Shown: positions 1 to 9,500 of the stretch, piece by piece | How positions within the stretch are numbered: the first letter of the stretch is position 1 | Layout: every line of letters begins with the position of its first letter | Source: Edaphocola flava | Lineage (GTDB): Bacteria > Bacteroidota > Bacteroidia > Chitinophagales > Chitinophagaceae | Reading direction: 5' to 3' | Length of the DNA: 64,000 bases | NCBI RefSeq assembly: GCF_004118155.1 | Contig: NZ_SAIQ01000002.1 | Span: 310,001-374,000, forward strand | Notes under the pieces: model-generated | Told to the model about the DNA's origin: nothing | The model's input: the letters and a program-made list of their open reading frames with translations, nothing else | Databases searched by the model: none | Translations under genes and position numbers: made by a program

Positions 1-141
1 GTATTGCGGTTTAACCTGGATGATGGAAGACTGAATACCAATTATGTATGGAATATCGGTAGTATTACCTCTAACTATCTGAGAGCAAGCGAATATGTTG
101 GCAATGAACGGTGGAATTATAAAATGGCAAGAGTACAGTAA
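1..141 (+). CDS. 3' end of an unrecognised gene (partial)
   Basis: Frame 1 is open from the left edge to a TAA at 139-141 and gives the last 46 residues of a protein. The tail is rich in Asn, Tyr and Arg and ends in Met-Ala-Arg-Val-Gln. I do not recognise the family from so short a piece. The stop codon is followed at once by a rho-independent terminator, which supports a real gene end. No T9SS sorting motif is visible in the tail. Confidence 0.6.
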   Translation, partial: VLRFNLDDGRLNTNYVWNIGSITSNYLRASEYVGNERWNYKMARVQ

Positions 142-165
142 GGTTGTAGCAATACAACCTTTTTT
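141..165 (+). terminator. Rho-independent terminator
   Basis: Arms AGGTTGTA and TACAACCT around a 4-base loop are followed by six T residues. The hairpin starts at the stop codon of the partial gene. Confidence 0.75.
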
Positions 166-186
166 AATGCCCGCATCCCTGGAAGA

Positions 187-1578
187 TTAGTCGGTAATAT
201 GCGTATGAATGCTGTATTCGGGGAGCACATCGGCCAGATATTGTTTAAAGAGGTCATGATCAAATCCGGGATGCACGGTGATACTTGCATGGATATGACT
301 TCTCAGCACCGCATCTTTCTGAATGAATACATGCACTGTTTGGACAGCGCTGAATTTCCTGATCTGCTGTGCAATCATTTCCGGGTATACATTTAATCCG
401 CCAATAACCTGCATCTGATCTTTCCGGCCTTTATAAAGCCAATAGCCCGCCTCATCAACCGAAATAATATCTCCTGTGCCTATAAATTCCCTTCCTGCTT
501 CTCCGGCAGACCAGGTGCATTTTACCCATAATTCTTTGCCCTCCTGTTCCGGACAGTGGACAAATGTGTACCGGAGACCTTTTATAGGTTTACCCAGTGT
601 ACCGGGATTGTGCCGGAGCATTTCTGTTGTGGCAATAGCGCAGATACCAGTCTGGGAGGTGCCGTACAGGTTGTAAAGTTGTACATCTGTATCGTATAGG
701 ATTTGTTTGGCCCAGGTACATTCCAGCTGATCTCCACCCGAAATAATGGCTTGTGTACCCTGTAGCAATTGTTCTTTATGCCGGTATAATGCCGGAATCA
801 TAGAGGGCACGACAATCCAGCAGTCAATAGACTCCCGTTCCGATGCGTCATACAGTTGACCAGAACCATAAGCCGGATGGCAATAAATACGTTTTTCTAA
901 GAAAATAGATAATAATACCGCGGCCAGACCATAACCATGTGAGAAAGGAACAGCGATATAGGTGCTGCGGTACTGCTGCAATTGCAGTTGTGTATATATA
1001 TCACGAAACGGGCGATAATAACGCCATGCCCTTGTTGCTCTTGTATAAGGGCGGGGAAGACCCTGAGAACCGCTGCTCAGCACGGTCAGGTGACTCGTTT
1101 GCCCTGCTGCAGCATATCGTGGAGTTGTGGCAGGTATATTGTTTATGACTTCGGCCAGGTCAATTGCCCTGACAGGAAGGGAAGAGGTGTAGGTTCCTGT
1201 CAGCAATACAGCATCATATGCTTGTCCGGCAAGCCGGTCTTTAAGTGTCGTTTCGGTTAGCGCTGCACCCGCAAGTACAATGTCGCAGCCCAGGGCGGAC
1301 AGCGCGAAGAGCATTGTCAGAAAAGGAATACCGTTAGGGCAGGCAAGGAGTACTCTTTGCCTGCCCTTAATATGATATTGATGATATAGTATATGTGCTG
1401 TTTGTAAGGCTTGTGTATACAGTGCCGGGTAGCTGATTTTTTGCTCACCATCATCAATAAAAGCATCTTCAGCACTGCTGTGTCGTACACTGTCGAGCAG
1501 GCTGATGAGGTTGTGCCCGTGCCTGGATACAGAACGGAGCAGGGTATATGCTTTTTTGATTTTCTGGTGCAGCTGCAT
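187..1578 (-). CDS. AMP-dependent synthetase/ligase family protein, C-terminally short
   Basis: This is an ANL-superfamily adenylating enzyme (acyl-CoA or acyl-ACP ligase-like). The phosphate-binding loop is SSGSQGLPR at residues 168-176, with Arg where the family usually has Lys. An A5-like YGTSQTG and an A7/A8-like GTGDI...YKGRKDQ...GGLNVYP segment follow. The protein ends at Leu-Pro-Glu-Tyr-Ser-Ile-His-Thr-His-Ile-Thr-Asp, before the A10 block with the catalytic lysine of the C-terminal domain, so the second half of the two-step reaction may be lost. It lies 2 bases after the SDR gene on the same strand, so the two are surely co-transcribed. Such ligase/SDR pairs occur in fatty-acid and aryl-lipid pathways. 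The substrate cannot be read from the sequence. Confidence 0.85.
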   Translation of the reverse strand: MQLHQKIKKAYTLLRSVSRHGHNLISLLDSVRHSSAEDAFIDDGEQKISYPALYTQALQTAHILYHQYHIKGRQRVLLACPNGIPFLTMLFALSALGCDIVLAGAALTETTLKDRLAGQAYDAVLLTGTYTSSLPVRAIDLAEVINNIPATTPRYAAAGQTSHLTVLSSGSQGLPRPYTRATRAWRYYRPFRDIYTQLQLQQYRSTYIAVPFSHGYGLAAVLLSIFLEKRIYCHPAYGSGQLYDASERESIDCWIVVPSMIPALYRHKEQLLQGTQAIISGGDQLECTWAKQILYDTDVQLYNLYGTSQTGICAIATTEMLRHNPGTLGKPIKGLRYTFVHCPEQEGKELWVKCTWSAGEAGREFIGTGDIISVDEAGYWLYKGRKDQMQVIGGLNVYPEMIAQQIRKFSAVQTVHVFIQKDAVLRSHIHASITVHPGFDHDLFKQYLADVLPEYSIHTHITD

Positions 1579-1580
1579 AT

Positions 1581-2417
1581 TTATCCCTTCGAGGATACCT
1601 TGACATAGCTATACTTATTCCAAAGGCGTTTTCCAAAAAAGCTGGCCGCTTGCGGCGCTACGCCCCACCACGGTTTTTGTGCGGGCTTGTTGCGGTATAT
1701 AAGCCTGCATATACGGATAGCAGCCTGATCGGCTTCCATGGCCAGTGCATTAGCATACTTTGGATTCGGAGCGATCATCCTGGTTTTAACCAGCGGGTAA
1801 TAAATGCTTTTAGCCGTAATGCCCATATGCTTCCATTCTGCCCAGTTACCCCTGAACCAGTTGTCAAAAGCTGTTTTAGATGCCTGGTAGGCACACCACA
1901 TCGGTGCCGGTAGCAATAAAACAATCATGGAGGATACATTGATCACCGTTCCCTTGCTTTTGGCCAGCAGGGGGGTGAGGGCAAGGATCATCCTGGCCGG
2001 AGTCAGATAATTAAGGGCATTGGTACGGGTAATATCATGATAGCGATCTAAAGACCTTGCCAGGGAACGCATAATAGATTTGCCCGCATTGGAAATAAAG
2101 TAGTCAATTCTTTCGAGTTGCAATAACTGGTTGATGGTCTGCTCTATCTGTTCGTCATCATACAGGTCTGCGGCAATAATGGCTGCAGTAGATCCGTTGG
2201 CTTCAATTTTTTGCGCCAGTTCCTCCATCACAGATCTGGTACGGGCAACAAGGACTAGGTGCACATTATAATGTGAGAGCAGTAAACAGAGCTCAGAACC
2301 GATGCCAAAACTGGCCCCGGTCACAACAATTGTTTTGCCATTAATGGCATTGTTGAGTCTGGTTTTATTTATTTTTTTATGAGGAAACAGCACACTTTCC
2401 AATAATCGACGAAACAT
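1581..2417 (-). CDS. Short-chain dehydrogenase/reductase (SDR)
   Basis: This is a classical SDR with an NAD(P)-dependent Rossmann fold. The TGASFGIG dinucleotide loop is at residues 33-40, NAG at 110-112, and the catalytic pair Y177-x3-K181 sits in AYQASK with the preceding Ser at 162/163. The 278-residue length includes a basic N-terminal extension of about 25 residues and a Lys/Trp-rich tail, so it may sit at the membrane surface. The next gene on the strand, an AMP-ligase, begins 2 bases after its stop. That suggests a shared acyl substrate, which is inference. The start at 2417 is the only good ATG before the Rossmann motif. Confidence 0.9.
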   Translation of the reverse strand: MFRRLLESVLFPHKKINKTRLNNAINGKTIVVTGASFGIGSELCLLLSHYNVHLVLVARTRSVMEELAQKIEANGSTAAIIAADLYDDEQIEQTINQLLQLERIDYFISNAGKSIMRSLARSLDRYHDITRTNALNYLTPARMILALTPLLAKSKGTVINVSSMIVLLLPAPMWCAYQASKTAFDNWFRGNWAEWKHMGITAKSIYYPLVKTRMIAPNPKYANALAMEADQAAIRICRLIYRNKPAQKPWWGVAPQAASFFGKRLWNKYSYVKVSSKG

Positions 2418-2567
2418 AATCTTGTTTTAAACTGTGATAATAGTGAATACCGCAATATTCAACCTGTTTACCGACAAAAAGCCCCCGGAGGATTACGTTG
2501 ATTAAACGAATCCTTCAGATGCAGTCAAAATACCAAACATTTATTTAGAACAATAAAATTTGAGATT

Positions 2568-3158
2568 ATGAAAAAGGTAATGATGATATTGGCGATTGCT
2601 TTTAGTCTGATCGGTACAACAACAACACAGGCACAGGCAAAATTACAAGTAAATATTGGAAATCAGCCGGGATGGGGTCCAACTGGTTACGATCATGTTG
2701 ATTTTTATTACCTGCCGGAGCTGAATTGCTACTATGATGTGATCAGAGGACAGTTTATTGTTCTGACAAATAATGCCTGGATATACAGTAATACCGTCCC
2801 TTCAAGATACCGTGGTATAGATCTGTACCGTACCTATAAGGTTGTAGTCAACAATCCAAGACCGTACCAGTACAATGCCAGTCACATCAGACAATATGCC
2901 CGTTACAAAACCGATCATACACAAGTTGTGATTCGTAATAGTAAAGAATATAAATATTATCAGAGTGCCGGACACCCTAACCATAACCAATGGAAAGGAA
3001 ATAATGGTTGGGCTGGAAATAACAGACAAGGTCAGGGGTATCAGAACCGTAATAATAGTAATCATAATACGGTAAGAACCAATCCTGGTACAACACGTGG
3101 TAACACACAACAATCTGTAAGAACAAACGATAATCGTAATAACGGCAACAGAAGATAG
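2568..3158 (+). CDS. Small secreted protein with Asn/Gln/Arg-rich tail
   Basis: The 196-residue product starts with a clear signal peptide (MKKVMMILAIAFSLIG...), cleaved near TQAQA. The middle part, residues 30-130, is rich in aromatic residues, with WGPTGYDHVDFYYLPEL and a later YRGIDLYRTYKVV segment. It resembles a family of hypothetical secreted proteins common in Sphingobacteriia and Chitinophagia. The last 60 residues are low-complexity Asn/Gln/Gly/Arg. No catalytic motif, lipobox or T9SS domain is seen. Function is unknown; a periplasmic or surface-associated structural role is a guess. A strong hairpin terminator follows. Confidence 0.8.
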   Translation: MKKVMMILAIAFSLIGTTTTQAQAKLQVNIGNQPGWGPTGYDHVDFYYLPELNCYYDVIRGQFIVLTNNAWIYSNTVPSRYRGIDLYRTYKVVVNNPRPYQYNASHIRQYARYKTDHTQVVIRNSKEYKYYQSAGHPNHNQWKGNNGWAGNNRQGQGYQNRNNSNHNTVRTNPGTTRGNTQQSVRTNDNRNNGNRR

Positions 3159-3198
3159 ACCGGAAGAAGAGACTTTATGAGTGGAGTATTGAGTAATT

Positions 3199-3232
3199 AA
3201 AAAGGGCTGTCGAAAGACAGCCCTTTTCTTAT
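3199..3232. terminator. Bidirectional rho-independent terminator
   Basis: Arms AAAAAGGGCTGTC and GACAGCCCTTTTC pair around a short loop. It lies between the convergent small secreted protein gene and the large T9SS gene and has A and T runs on both sides. Confidence 0.8.
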
Positions 3233-3248
3233 TTAAGTAGTAAAAACC

Positions 3249-6200
3249 TTACAGTTTCTGCACTTTTTGTTGCCATACCTGGCCATTGTTATTGTTGAAC
3301 TTGATGATGTACATGCCTTGAGCGAAGGCACTCAGGTCGATCTGCAGTGTTTTGCTGCCATCGGTTTCTCCTTCAGCCAGCATTCTGCCCAGGGCATCAT
3401 ATAATCTGTAATGATCACCTTTGATCAGACCTTCAATATTGATTAAAGTCTGAGTAGGGTTAGGATACATTTTGAAGCCCGGACGATTCGGTACATTTTT
3501 AATGCCGTTCGGGTTGATAGACATCATTAATGCATTACTGTATACGGTCTGATTTGCCGCACAGAAGTTGAAATTACTTGCATAAGCAGAGATTTCATCT
3601 CCGTGGTAGAAATCTGTACCGGCTACACCGCTCCAGGTTGCTGCAGTAGCACCAGGAATATCGATGCCGTTTTTGCGCCATTTAACCAGTGGGTTACTAC
3701 CACCGTCTGTTACCAGTGCAGTAAAGGTTGTCGTCACACCAGAGTAAATAGTACCGCTCGGATTTCTGGTAATGAAAATACTTGGATCACTGCTGGCCGT
3801 TACATTCAGGTTCAGTGTTACCGTACTGTCACAACCGTTGGCAGATGGTGTTACGTAAGTCGCAATACCTTGTCCGCCGGTAGCAACCGATTGACCGTTC
3901 CATGTATAAGGCAGTTCTTCAGAACAGATCTCCAGTGTTTCTGTATACTGAGAGGTTGGTAATACCGTTACACTCATTGTCGCAGTAGTGTTACAGGAAG
4001 CACCACTTGTTGGCGTAAAGGTATAGCTGCCACTTGCTGTGTTACTTATGGTAGATGGTACCCACGTTCCGGTAATACCATTGTTTGAAGTCGTAGGTAA
4101 TAAAGGCGCTGTAGTACCATTACACAGAGGCGCTACCGCAGTAAAGGTCGGAGTGATCAGACCGCTTACCGTAATATTCTGTGTTACGTTAACCGCACAT
4201 TGGTTCGGAGCCGGAGTAAATACATAAGTACCACTTGCGGTGTTACTTACAGTAGACGGGTTCCATGTACCGGTAATGTTATTGGTAGATGTGGTAGGCA
4301 GCGTAGGCGCTGTAGCACCGCTACATAATGTTTGTGGTAATGTAAATGTTGGGGTGATCTGGATATTCGGGATCGCCACATCAACAGGTCCAACCCAGTC
4401 AGAGAAAGAACCACTGCCACAGTTAGTACGTACATACAGCTGATAGTTTACGTTAGGACCCATATAAGGGAACACGTAAGTATTCACGCCGGTACTACCC
4501 GTAATCGATACAATAGTACCATTATTGGCATAATAACCTGCAGGGCCATAGCTCACCTGGTAGTTTGTATTGGTTCCGTTACCCATCCAGGTCAGGGTAC
4601 CGCCGGCACAGGTTACGTTACTGGCCGTTGGCATGCCTGGCAGAGGACATGTTTGTTTGGTATTCGGTACCACGCTCACCGCCAGGATGTTCATCACACC
4701 GGTTCCGCTGTGTGCAAAAGAGATACTGTCGATTTGTTTATTGCGGTTAGCCGTAAGGATGGTAATTGCAGAATCATGCAGGTATGGACCACCGGTACCT
4801 AAAGCATTAGAGCTGATGGTAATACGACCAACAGTCGAGGCTACGTTGTTACCGCTGGCAAACCAGTCAGGATAGCTTTGTGTAGCTGTTTGTGTTGTAC
4901 CATCATTGAAGTAAACCGTTGCAGTATGCGTAGACGCACCACTTCCGCTTACACCCATTACATACACTTTATTTGCTCTTTTCGGAGCCAGGAAGCGTAC
5001 CGTACCACTGTTTGTACCAGTCAGTCGCAGAGAGTTATTCTCAGAATAAGAGTTCAGTCTGTATTTTCTGAATGTATTCTGGATAATGCGGCTTACCGGA
5101 ATAGACTGGGTAGGGAAGGCACTGCTGGATGTTGCCTGGAAATCGGCAGATACCAGGGCATAACCTGCACCATCCACATCATTGTTGGTAGAAGCAGAGG
5201 CATTACCGATGCCATTGGCAATTACGTCAAAGGCCAGTCCATTCAGAGATACCGGAGTAAGGGTATCGGTCAGTGTCGTAAAGGAGACAGACGTCCAGCT
5301 GCTGGTGTCACCCACGCTACAGAAAGTACGTGCATAGAAGCTATATTGTGTACCCTGGTATAAGTTGGTAAATGGCACACTGAATGCAGTGGTAGTACCG
5401 TTTGCTGCCAGACCGGTAGCACCCGATCCCGGAGCAGTACCATCCAGTCGCAGTTCATAGATATAGCTTGTCGGTGTATTACCTACCGGAGGTGCAGCAT
5501 AGTTCACCGTTGCCCCCGTAAAGGTAATACCACTTGTTGTCAGGTTGATCGGGTTTACGCAAACACCGCTTACAGACAATACATTGAAGGTATAATCTTC
5601 AGCTTCACCATATTGGATGTTACCACAGGAGTTCATTGTATTGATATAGTATGCATTTCTTACACGCATACGGGTCGCGCCTACTGTTGCTGTCCATGGC
5701 ACCATAAAGGAACCTGTTACCGTAGCGGCAGAAACAGCAGAGTAGATACCGGAATACACTTTTTCGGTAACTTCATCAAAAGCACCATCTTTGTTCCAGT
5801 CTATATAAATGGCACGATTACTAAAGCCGCTGCTGGTCGTCAGGGAGAAGTTTACCGTACCGCCCAGTGGCGCAGAAGCAGACATAGTCGCGCTGTAGTC
5901 ATTGTAAGAAGCACTACCCGTACCGTTGTTCGTAATATTAGTTGTTCCTCCTGTAGTAGAGAAGCTGGTAATATAATACGAAGCAGGGGTAGTAGAGGTA
6001 GGTATACAATAACAGCTTGACGGAGCCGTTAAGGCCACATTGATCACATTAGAGATTGTAGAGTCACCGGTGCCCGTACATTTTACAATACATCTGTAGT
6101 ATCTAGCAGCAGATTGTGTGGTTGCAAAAGTTGTGGTTGTACCACCTGCAATATCAGCAAAAGGACCTGCTACAGCTGCAGCAGATTGCCATTTGTATGT

Positions 6201-7154
6201 AATGCCAGGTGCAGCGGTAATACCAGTCAGGATCAGATTAAAGCTGATCGTTGGACAAACGGTAGCTACAGAAGAAGAAGCCACACCAACGCCAGGATTA
6301 CCACCACATAAGGTAGTAAAGTCATTCACAAGGTTCCATGCACTACTGTCAGATGCAGAACATAAAGATTTTACATACGCATCGTAAGGCGTAGAAGAAG
6401 CCAGACCTGTAGCATTTACACTTGTACCTGTAGTGGTACCGGTTGCTACAGCAGGTGCAGTATTAGGGTTAGCACCATCTGCTACCACTAACCATCTGTA
6501 GTTTGCAGGGTTAGATGTAGAAGCAGTCCAGCTGATCGCAGCAGAGTTTGATGTAGGTACAGATGTAATGTTGGATGGAGGTAAACAGGTAGCGGCATTG
6601 GTCACAACAAGTTTATAATCCATGTACCGGCCATAACCATAACCGGTGCCGCAAGGTACCAGTCCGTTATTAGGACCGCCTGAGTTACCCCCTCTGCCCC
6701 AGATACGTAAACGGTAGTTACCGGCTGCTACTGATGGCGGAATGGTAATACTGCCCGTGTATGCAATAGTGCTTGCACTGGCATCATAGTTTGGGGTAAA
6801 GAGCAGCTCACCTGCATCTTCAAAATCATTGTCATTATTGAAATCGACCGCAAGTCCTACACCGCAGTAGCCTAATGAAGAAAGGCTTACATTGGTCGCT
6901 ACACCAGCAGTCATAGGTATGTTCTGAGTGGTGTAATCCTGGTATTTCGTAGTGCTGTTACATGCAGGACTGTGGGTAAATGTACCAATGGTAACCTGAT
7001 TAACGCCCCATGTAGTACATTGGTTGGCATAGGTAATGCTACAGTACGGAGCCTGAGCACTGGATCGTCCGGCAAGGCCGAGCGACACCATTAGTAACAA
7101 TAGTGGAGCGTACCAGGGTCGTCCACTGATGGAGGGGTAAAAATTAAACTTCAT
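3249..7154 (-). CDS. Large secreted GEVED/fibronectin type III protein with T9SS type A sorting domain
   Basis: This 1301-residue modular surface or extracellular protein has a signal peptide (residues 1-33, ending near RSSAQA). A GEVED-type domain with DFNNDNDFEDAGELLFTP lies at about 40-188 and a first FN3 domain at about 190-285. An Ig-like segment is near 285-375, and a second GEVED domain (DWNKDGAFDE...GEAEDY) is at about 383-530. A second FN3 domain follows. Two tandem ~77-residue repeats of the TAPxLPTTS...ITGTW type are at about 930-1070. The final ~75 residues (FKMYPNPTQTLINIEG...GMYIIKF) are a type A sorting domain that directs export through T9SS and surface attachment. No enzyme motif is visible, so it may be an adhesin. 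Large ORFs on the other strand are shadows of its Thr/Ser-rich codons. Confidence 0.93.
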   Translation of the reverse strand: MKFNFYPSISGRPWYAPLLLLMVSLGLAGRSSAQAPYCSITYANQCTTWGVNQVTIGTFTHSPACNSTTKYQDYTTQNIPMTAGVATNVSLSSLGYCGVGLAVDFNNDNDFEDAGELLFTPNYDASASTIAYTGSITIPPSVAAGNYRLRIWGRGGNSGGPNNGLVPCGTGYGYGRYMDYKLVVTNAATCLPPSNITSVPTSNSAAISWTASTSNPANYRWLVVADGANPNTAPAVATGTTTGTSVNATGLASSTPYDAYVKSLCSASDSSAWNLVNDFTTLCGGNPGVGVASSSVATVCPTISFNLILTGITAAPGITYKWQSAAAVAGPFADIAGGTTTTFATTQSAARYYRCIVKCTGTGDSTISNVINVALTAPSSCYCIPTSTTPASYYITSFSTTGGTTNITNNGTGSASYNDYSATMSASAPLGGTVNFSLTTSSGFSNRAIYIDWNKDGAFDEVTEKVYSGIYSAVSAATVTGSFMVPWTATVGATRMRVRNAYYINTMNSCGNIQYGEAEDYTFNVLSVSGVCVNPINLTTSGITFTGATVNYAAPPVGNTPTSYIYELRLDGTAPGSGATGLAANGTTTAFSVPFTNLYQGTQYSFYARTFCSVGDTSSWTSVSFTTLTDTLTPVSLNGLAFDVIANGIGNASASTNNDVDGAGYALVSADFQATSSSAFPTQSIPVSRIIQNTFRKYRLNSYSENNSLRLTGTNSGTVRFLAPKRANKVYVMGVSGSGASTHTATVYFNDGTTQTATQSYPDWFASGNNVASTVGRITISSNALGTGGPYLHDSAITILTANRNKQIDSISFAHSGTGVMNILAVSVVPNTKQTCPLPGMPTASNVTCAGGTLTWMGNGTNTNYQVSYGPAGYYANNGTIVSITGSTGVNTYVFPYMGPNVNYQLYVRTNCGSGSFSDWVGPVDVAIPNIQITPTFTLPQTLCSGATAPTLPTTSTNNITGTWNPSTVSNTASGTYVFTPAPNQCAVNVTQNITVSGLITPTFTAVAPLCNGTTAPLLPTTSNNGITGTWVPSTISNTASGSYTFTPTSGASCNTTATMSVTVLPTSQYTETLEICSEELPYTWNGQSVATGGQGIATYVTPSANGCDSTVTLNLNVTASSDPSIFITRNPSGTIYSGVTTTFTALVTDGGSNPLVKWRKNGIDIPGATAATWSGVAGTDFYHGDEISAYASNFNFCAANQTVYSNALMMSINPNGIKNVPNRPGFKMYPNPTQTLINIEGLIKGDHYRLYDALGRMLAEGETDGSKTLQIDLSAFAQGMYIIKFNNNNGQVWQQKVQKL

Positions 7155-7278
7155 CTTGCTGTTATTTAAGGTAAGTAATTGAATTGTTTTAACGCGTGAA
7201 TTTACTTTTTATTCGGATGAAATGCAAGTGTTTGGCCGTAAATGAGGTTCGGTAAGATACAGAGAAGTATATTTGGTT

Positions 7279-9375
7279 TTAGCGAAGTAATGTTACATCG
7301 CCCTTAAGTGTCGCCGTTTTTCCTAGTTGGTCTGTGTACGTCAGGTAATAACAATATACACCTGTTTCCGCTTTTTTGCCTTTGAAATTTCCGTCCCAGC
7401 CTTTAATGCCGTTACTCTCAAATATTCTTTGTCCGTATCGGTTGTAAACCGTCATTTGCACCAGTTTTACGGCACATCTTGCCTTTGCTTCGAACAGATC
7501 ATTACGGCCGTCACCATTGGGCGTAAAGGCATTCGGCAGCATCGGCACGCAGTCACAATCTATCGTTTTTACGGTTATCGTGTCTTTCAATATGCCACAA
7601 GGAGAATTTGCCGTAACGATATAGGTTCCTGCAGCAGATACAGTCAGTGGTGCAGATACAACACCGTTGTCCCATTGGTATTCTGGAAGAGTAGTTTCTA
7701 CCGGAATGGTTACACTGGTACTCTGGCAGATTGTGGTGTCGGACTTCAGCACACTCAGGTAATCCGAACTGTTATAAATATTCACCGTATCGGAAATGGT
7801 ACAACCGTTTTTGGTAATCTGTACAATATATTGTCCGGGCTGGCTCGCTACAAAAGTAGCTTGGGTACTTCCATCCTGCCACACATAGCTCGCCCCCGCA
7901 GTACTGGCATTCAGGGTAAGATTGGCACCCGGGCAGATCGCTTTATCATCACCCAGTATATTGGCCGCAGCCTCATTCAGCCTGGTAATATGGAAGGTGT
8001 CAATGCGTACTGCACAGGGAGACTGGCTTTTGACCCAATAGGTTCCCGGTGTCGCAGTTGTAATAGATGCCGTCGTAGCTCCGGTATTCCAGGTATAGCT
8101 ATTTGCATTGGCACCTGCTGTCATCGTCAGGGGGGCGCAGATCGCATCGTTATGCGTGTAATATGCAATGTCTTGCTTGCGGACAGCTGCTTTCAGCCCC
8201 ATTGAGTTGGACTGCCCGTTGGTCCAGGGCATTAAAATGGCATCCTGTACCAGATTACAGGCATTACCAGTGGCATTAGGGTTGTTGATCACTGTAAGGG
8301 TATGATCGGCATAGTTAATGGTTGAGGTATTGATATAGATTTTTCCATCCGGGCCCAGGCGGGTGCCCATAAACTTACGGTTGCTGCCTCCATTCGGAAT
8401 CAGCTCTATCTTAGAAGCCTCAATAGCCGCTGCATTGGGATACAGACTGGCATCATACTGCCTGATGTAATAAGAGCCACCCGGAAGATAGAACTTAGAC
8501 CCGTCGGGTGAAAATTCTATACCATAGTTGCCCGTTCCCGGTCCCCACCAGGTAGTGTTAATGGTAATGCGGTTGCTGATCAGACCCGTATTCCGGTCAA
8601 ATGTACCCATTTCCATTAAATGTGTTTGAAAGTTCATCCAGGCAATGATTGTACCCGCAGGGTTGAACTTCATCTCGCCACCGTTGCTCTGCAGTCCCTG
8701 TGTAAGATGTACCCCCATGGCAGGGTCATGCGGACTGGCTACAGGCGGGTGAATACCAGTGGCATTAATTTTATAAGCTTTATATTCTTGGGTACTATAG
8801 TTGCGTACAACCAACCAGTAACCCTCACAGTTATCCAGGGGAAGGATGGCCATCTGCTCAGATATATGTGTTTCCAGCACGATGTTTTTCTGGCCCGGCA
8901 TTACATCTCCCAGTCCGCCGTTCAGGCTCATATCTATGACGCTGTAGCGCAGGGTAGGAGTGCCATTGTAATATTGCTGGTAAGCCATGTCTTCCATAGT
9001 AAAGAGGTAATACTGGTTGGGATTGGCAATAGATTGTACAATACCGGTACCCTGGGAGGTAGATCCTCCCGAAGTATAGCCAATGATGCCGGCACCATTG
9101 GGCATAACATTGCCATTACGGTTCCATACCGACTCACTGTTGGAGTAGAAGAGCAGGTTTCCATTCTCATCGCAGACAGAGGCCGCGGATTCTGAGGAGG
9201 CGAGTGGCGTATTGTAAACGATTACCGGCGCACCGGAGTTAAAATCAAGTCCGTGGTGGTCTCCAAAGATCCATATATTATCCTGACCCTGGGAAAAGAG
9301 GTTTGTTGCAGCAGGGGCAATAAAGGAGCAGCACAGCAATAATAATCTGAGATAGAATGGTTTAGGGCTTGTCAT
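7279..9375 (-). CDS. Secreted protein with gliding-type (CHU_C, T9SS type B) C-terminal domain
   Basis: The start at ATG 9375 (MTSPKPFYLRLLLLCC...) gives a 698-residue protein with a signal peptide ending near NLFSQG. A longer frame to 9483 would run through the rplS terminator hairpin and is rejected. Residues ~25-380 look like a beta-propeller of the kind common in type B T9SS substrates, with the start DNIWIFGDHHGLDFNSG and repeated FSPDGSKFY/GPDGKIYI-like blades. Two or three PKD/Ig-like modules follow. The end, MLPNAFTPNGDGRNDLFEA...YNRYGQRIFES...GVYCYYLTY, is the typical CHU_C sorting domain. It is predicted to be surface-exposed or released. Function beyond that is unknown. Confidence 0.92.
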   Translation of the reverse strand: MTSPKPFYLRLLLLCCSFIAPAATNLFSQGQDNIWIFGDHHGLDFNSGAPVIVYNTPLASSESAASVCDENGNLLFYSNSESVWNRNGNVMPNGAGIIGYTSGGSTSQGTGIVQSIANPNQYYLFTMEDMAYQQYYNGTPTLRYSVIDMSLNGGLGDVMPGQKNIVLETHISEQMAILPLDNCEGYWLVVRNYSTQEYKAYKINATGIHPPVASPHDPAMGVHLTQGLQSNGGEMKFNPAGTIIAWMNFQTHLMEMGTFDRNTGLISNRITINTTWWGPGTGNYGIEFSPDGSKFYLPGGSYYIRQYDASLYPNAAAIEASKIELIPNGGSNRKFMGTRLGPDGKIYINTSTINYADHTLTVINNPNATGNACNLVQDAILMPWTNGQSNSMGLKAAVRKQDIAYYTHNDAICAPLTMTAGANANSYTWNTGATTASITTATPGTYWVKSQSPCAVRIDTFHITRLNEAAANILGDDKAICPGANLTLNASTAGASYVWQDGSTQATFVASQPGQYIVQITKNGCTISDTVNIYNSSDYLSVLKSDTTICQSTSVTIPVETTLPEYQWDNGVVSAPLTVSAAGTYIVTANSPCGILKDTITVKTIDCDCVPMLPNAFTPNGDGRNDLFEAKARCAVKLVQMTVYNRYGQRIFESNGIKGWDGNFKGKKAETGVYCYYLTYTDQLGKTATLKGDVTLLR

Positions 9376-9441
9376 GAAGAATATCGATATTACCTTCAAA
9401 GACAGGAGGTTCTGCCCGGTTGGTTTGCTGTTATGAAAAAT

Positions 9442-9475
9442 AAAAAACCGGACTCTGTACAGAATCCGGTTTTTT
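9442..9475 (-). terminator. Terminator of the L35-L20-L19 operon
   Basis: Arms AAAACCGGAtTCTG and its complement (one mismatch) surround a 3-4 base loop. The hairpin lies 26 bases after the rplS stop and is followed by a T run on the reverse strand. Confidence 0.85.
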
Positions 9476-9500
9476 ATAAACACGCTTAGAAGCGGTATAA

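Noticed and set aside
7327-8205. 292-codon forward frame opposite the CHU_C protein (also frames at 8620-9195 and 4878-5363)
   Set aside because: These are shadows of strongly biased Thr/Ser/Asn codons in the real reverse-strand genes; their products are Arg/Cys/Tyr-rich and resemble no family.
9376-9483. N-terminal extension of the CHU_C protein gene
   Set aside because: It would encode through the rplS terminator hairpin, whereas ATG 9375 gives a normal signal peptide.
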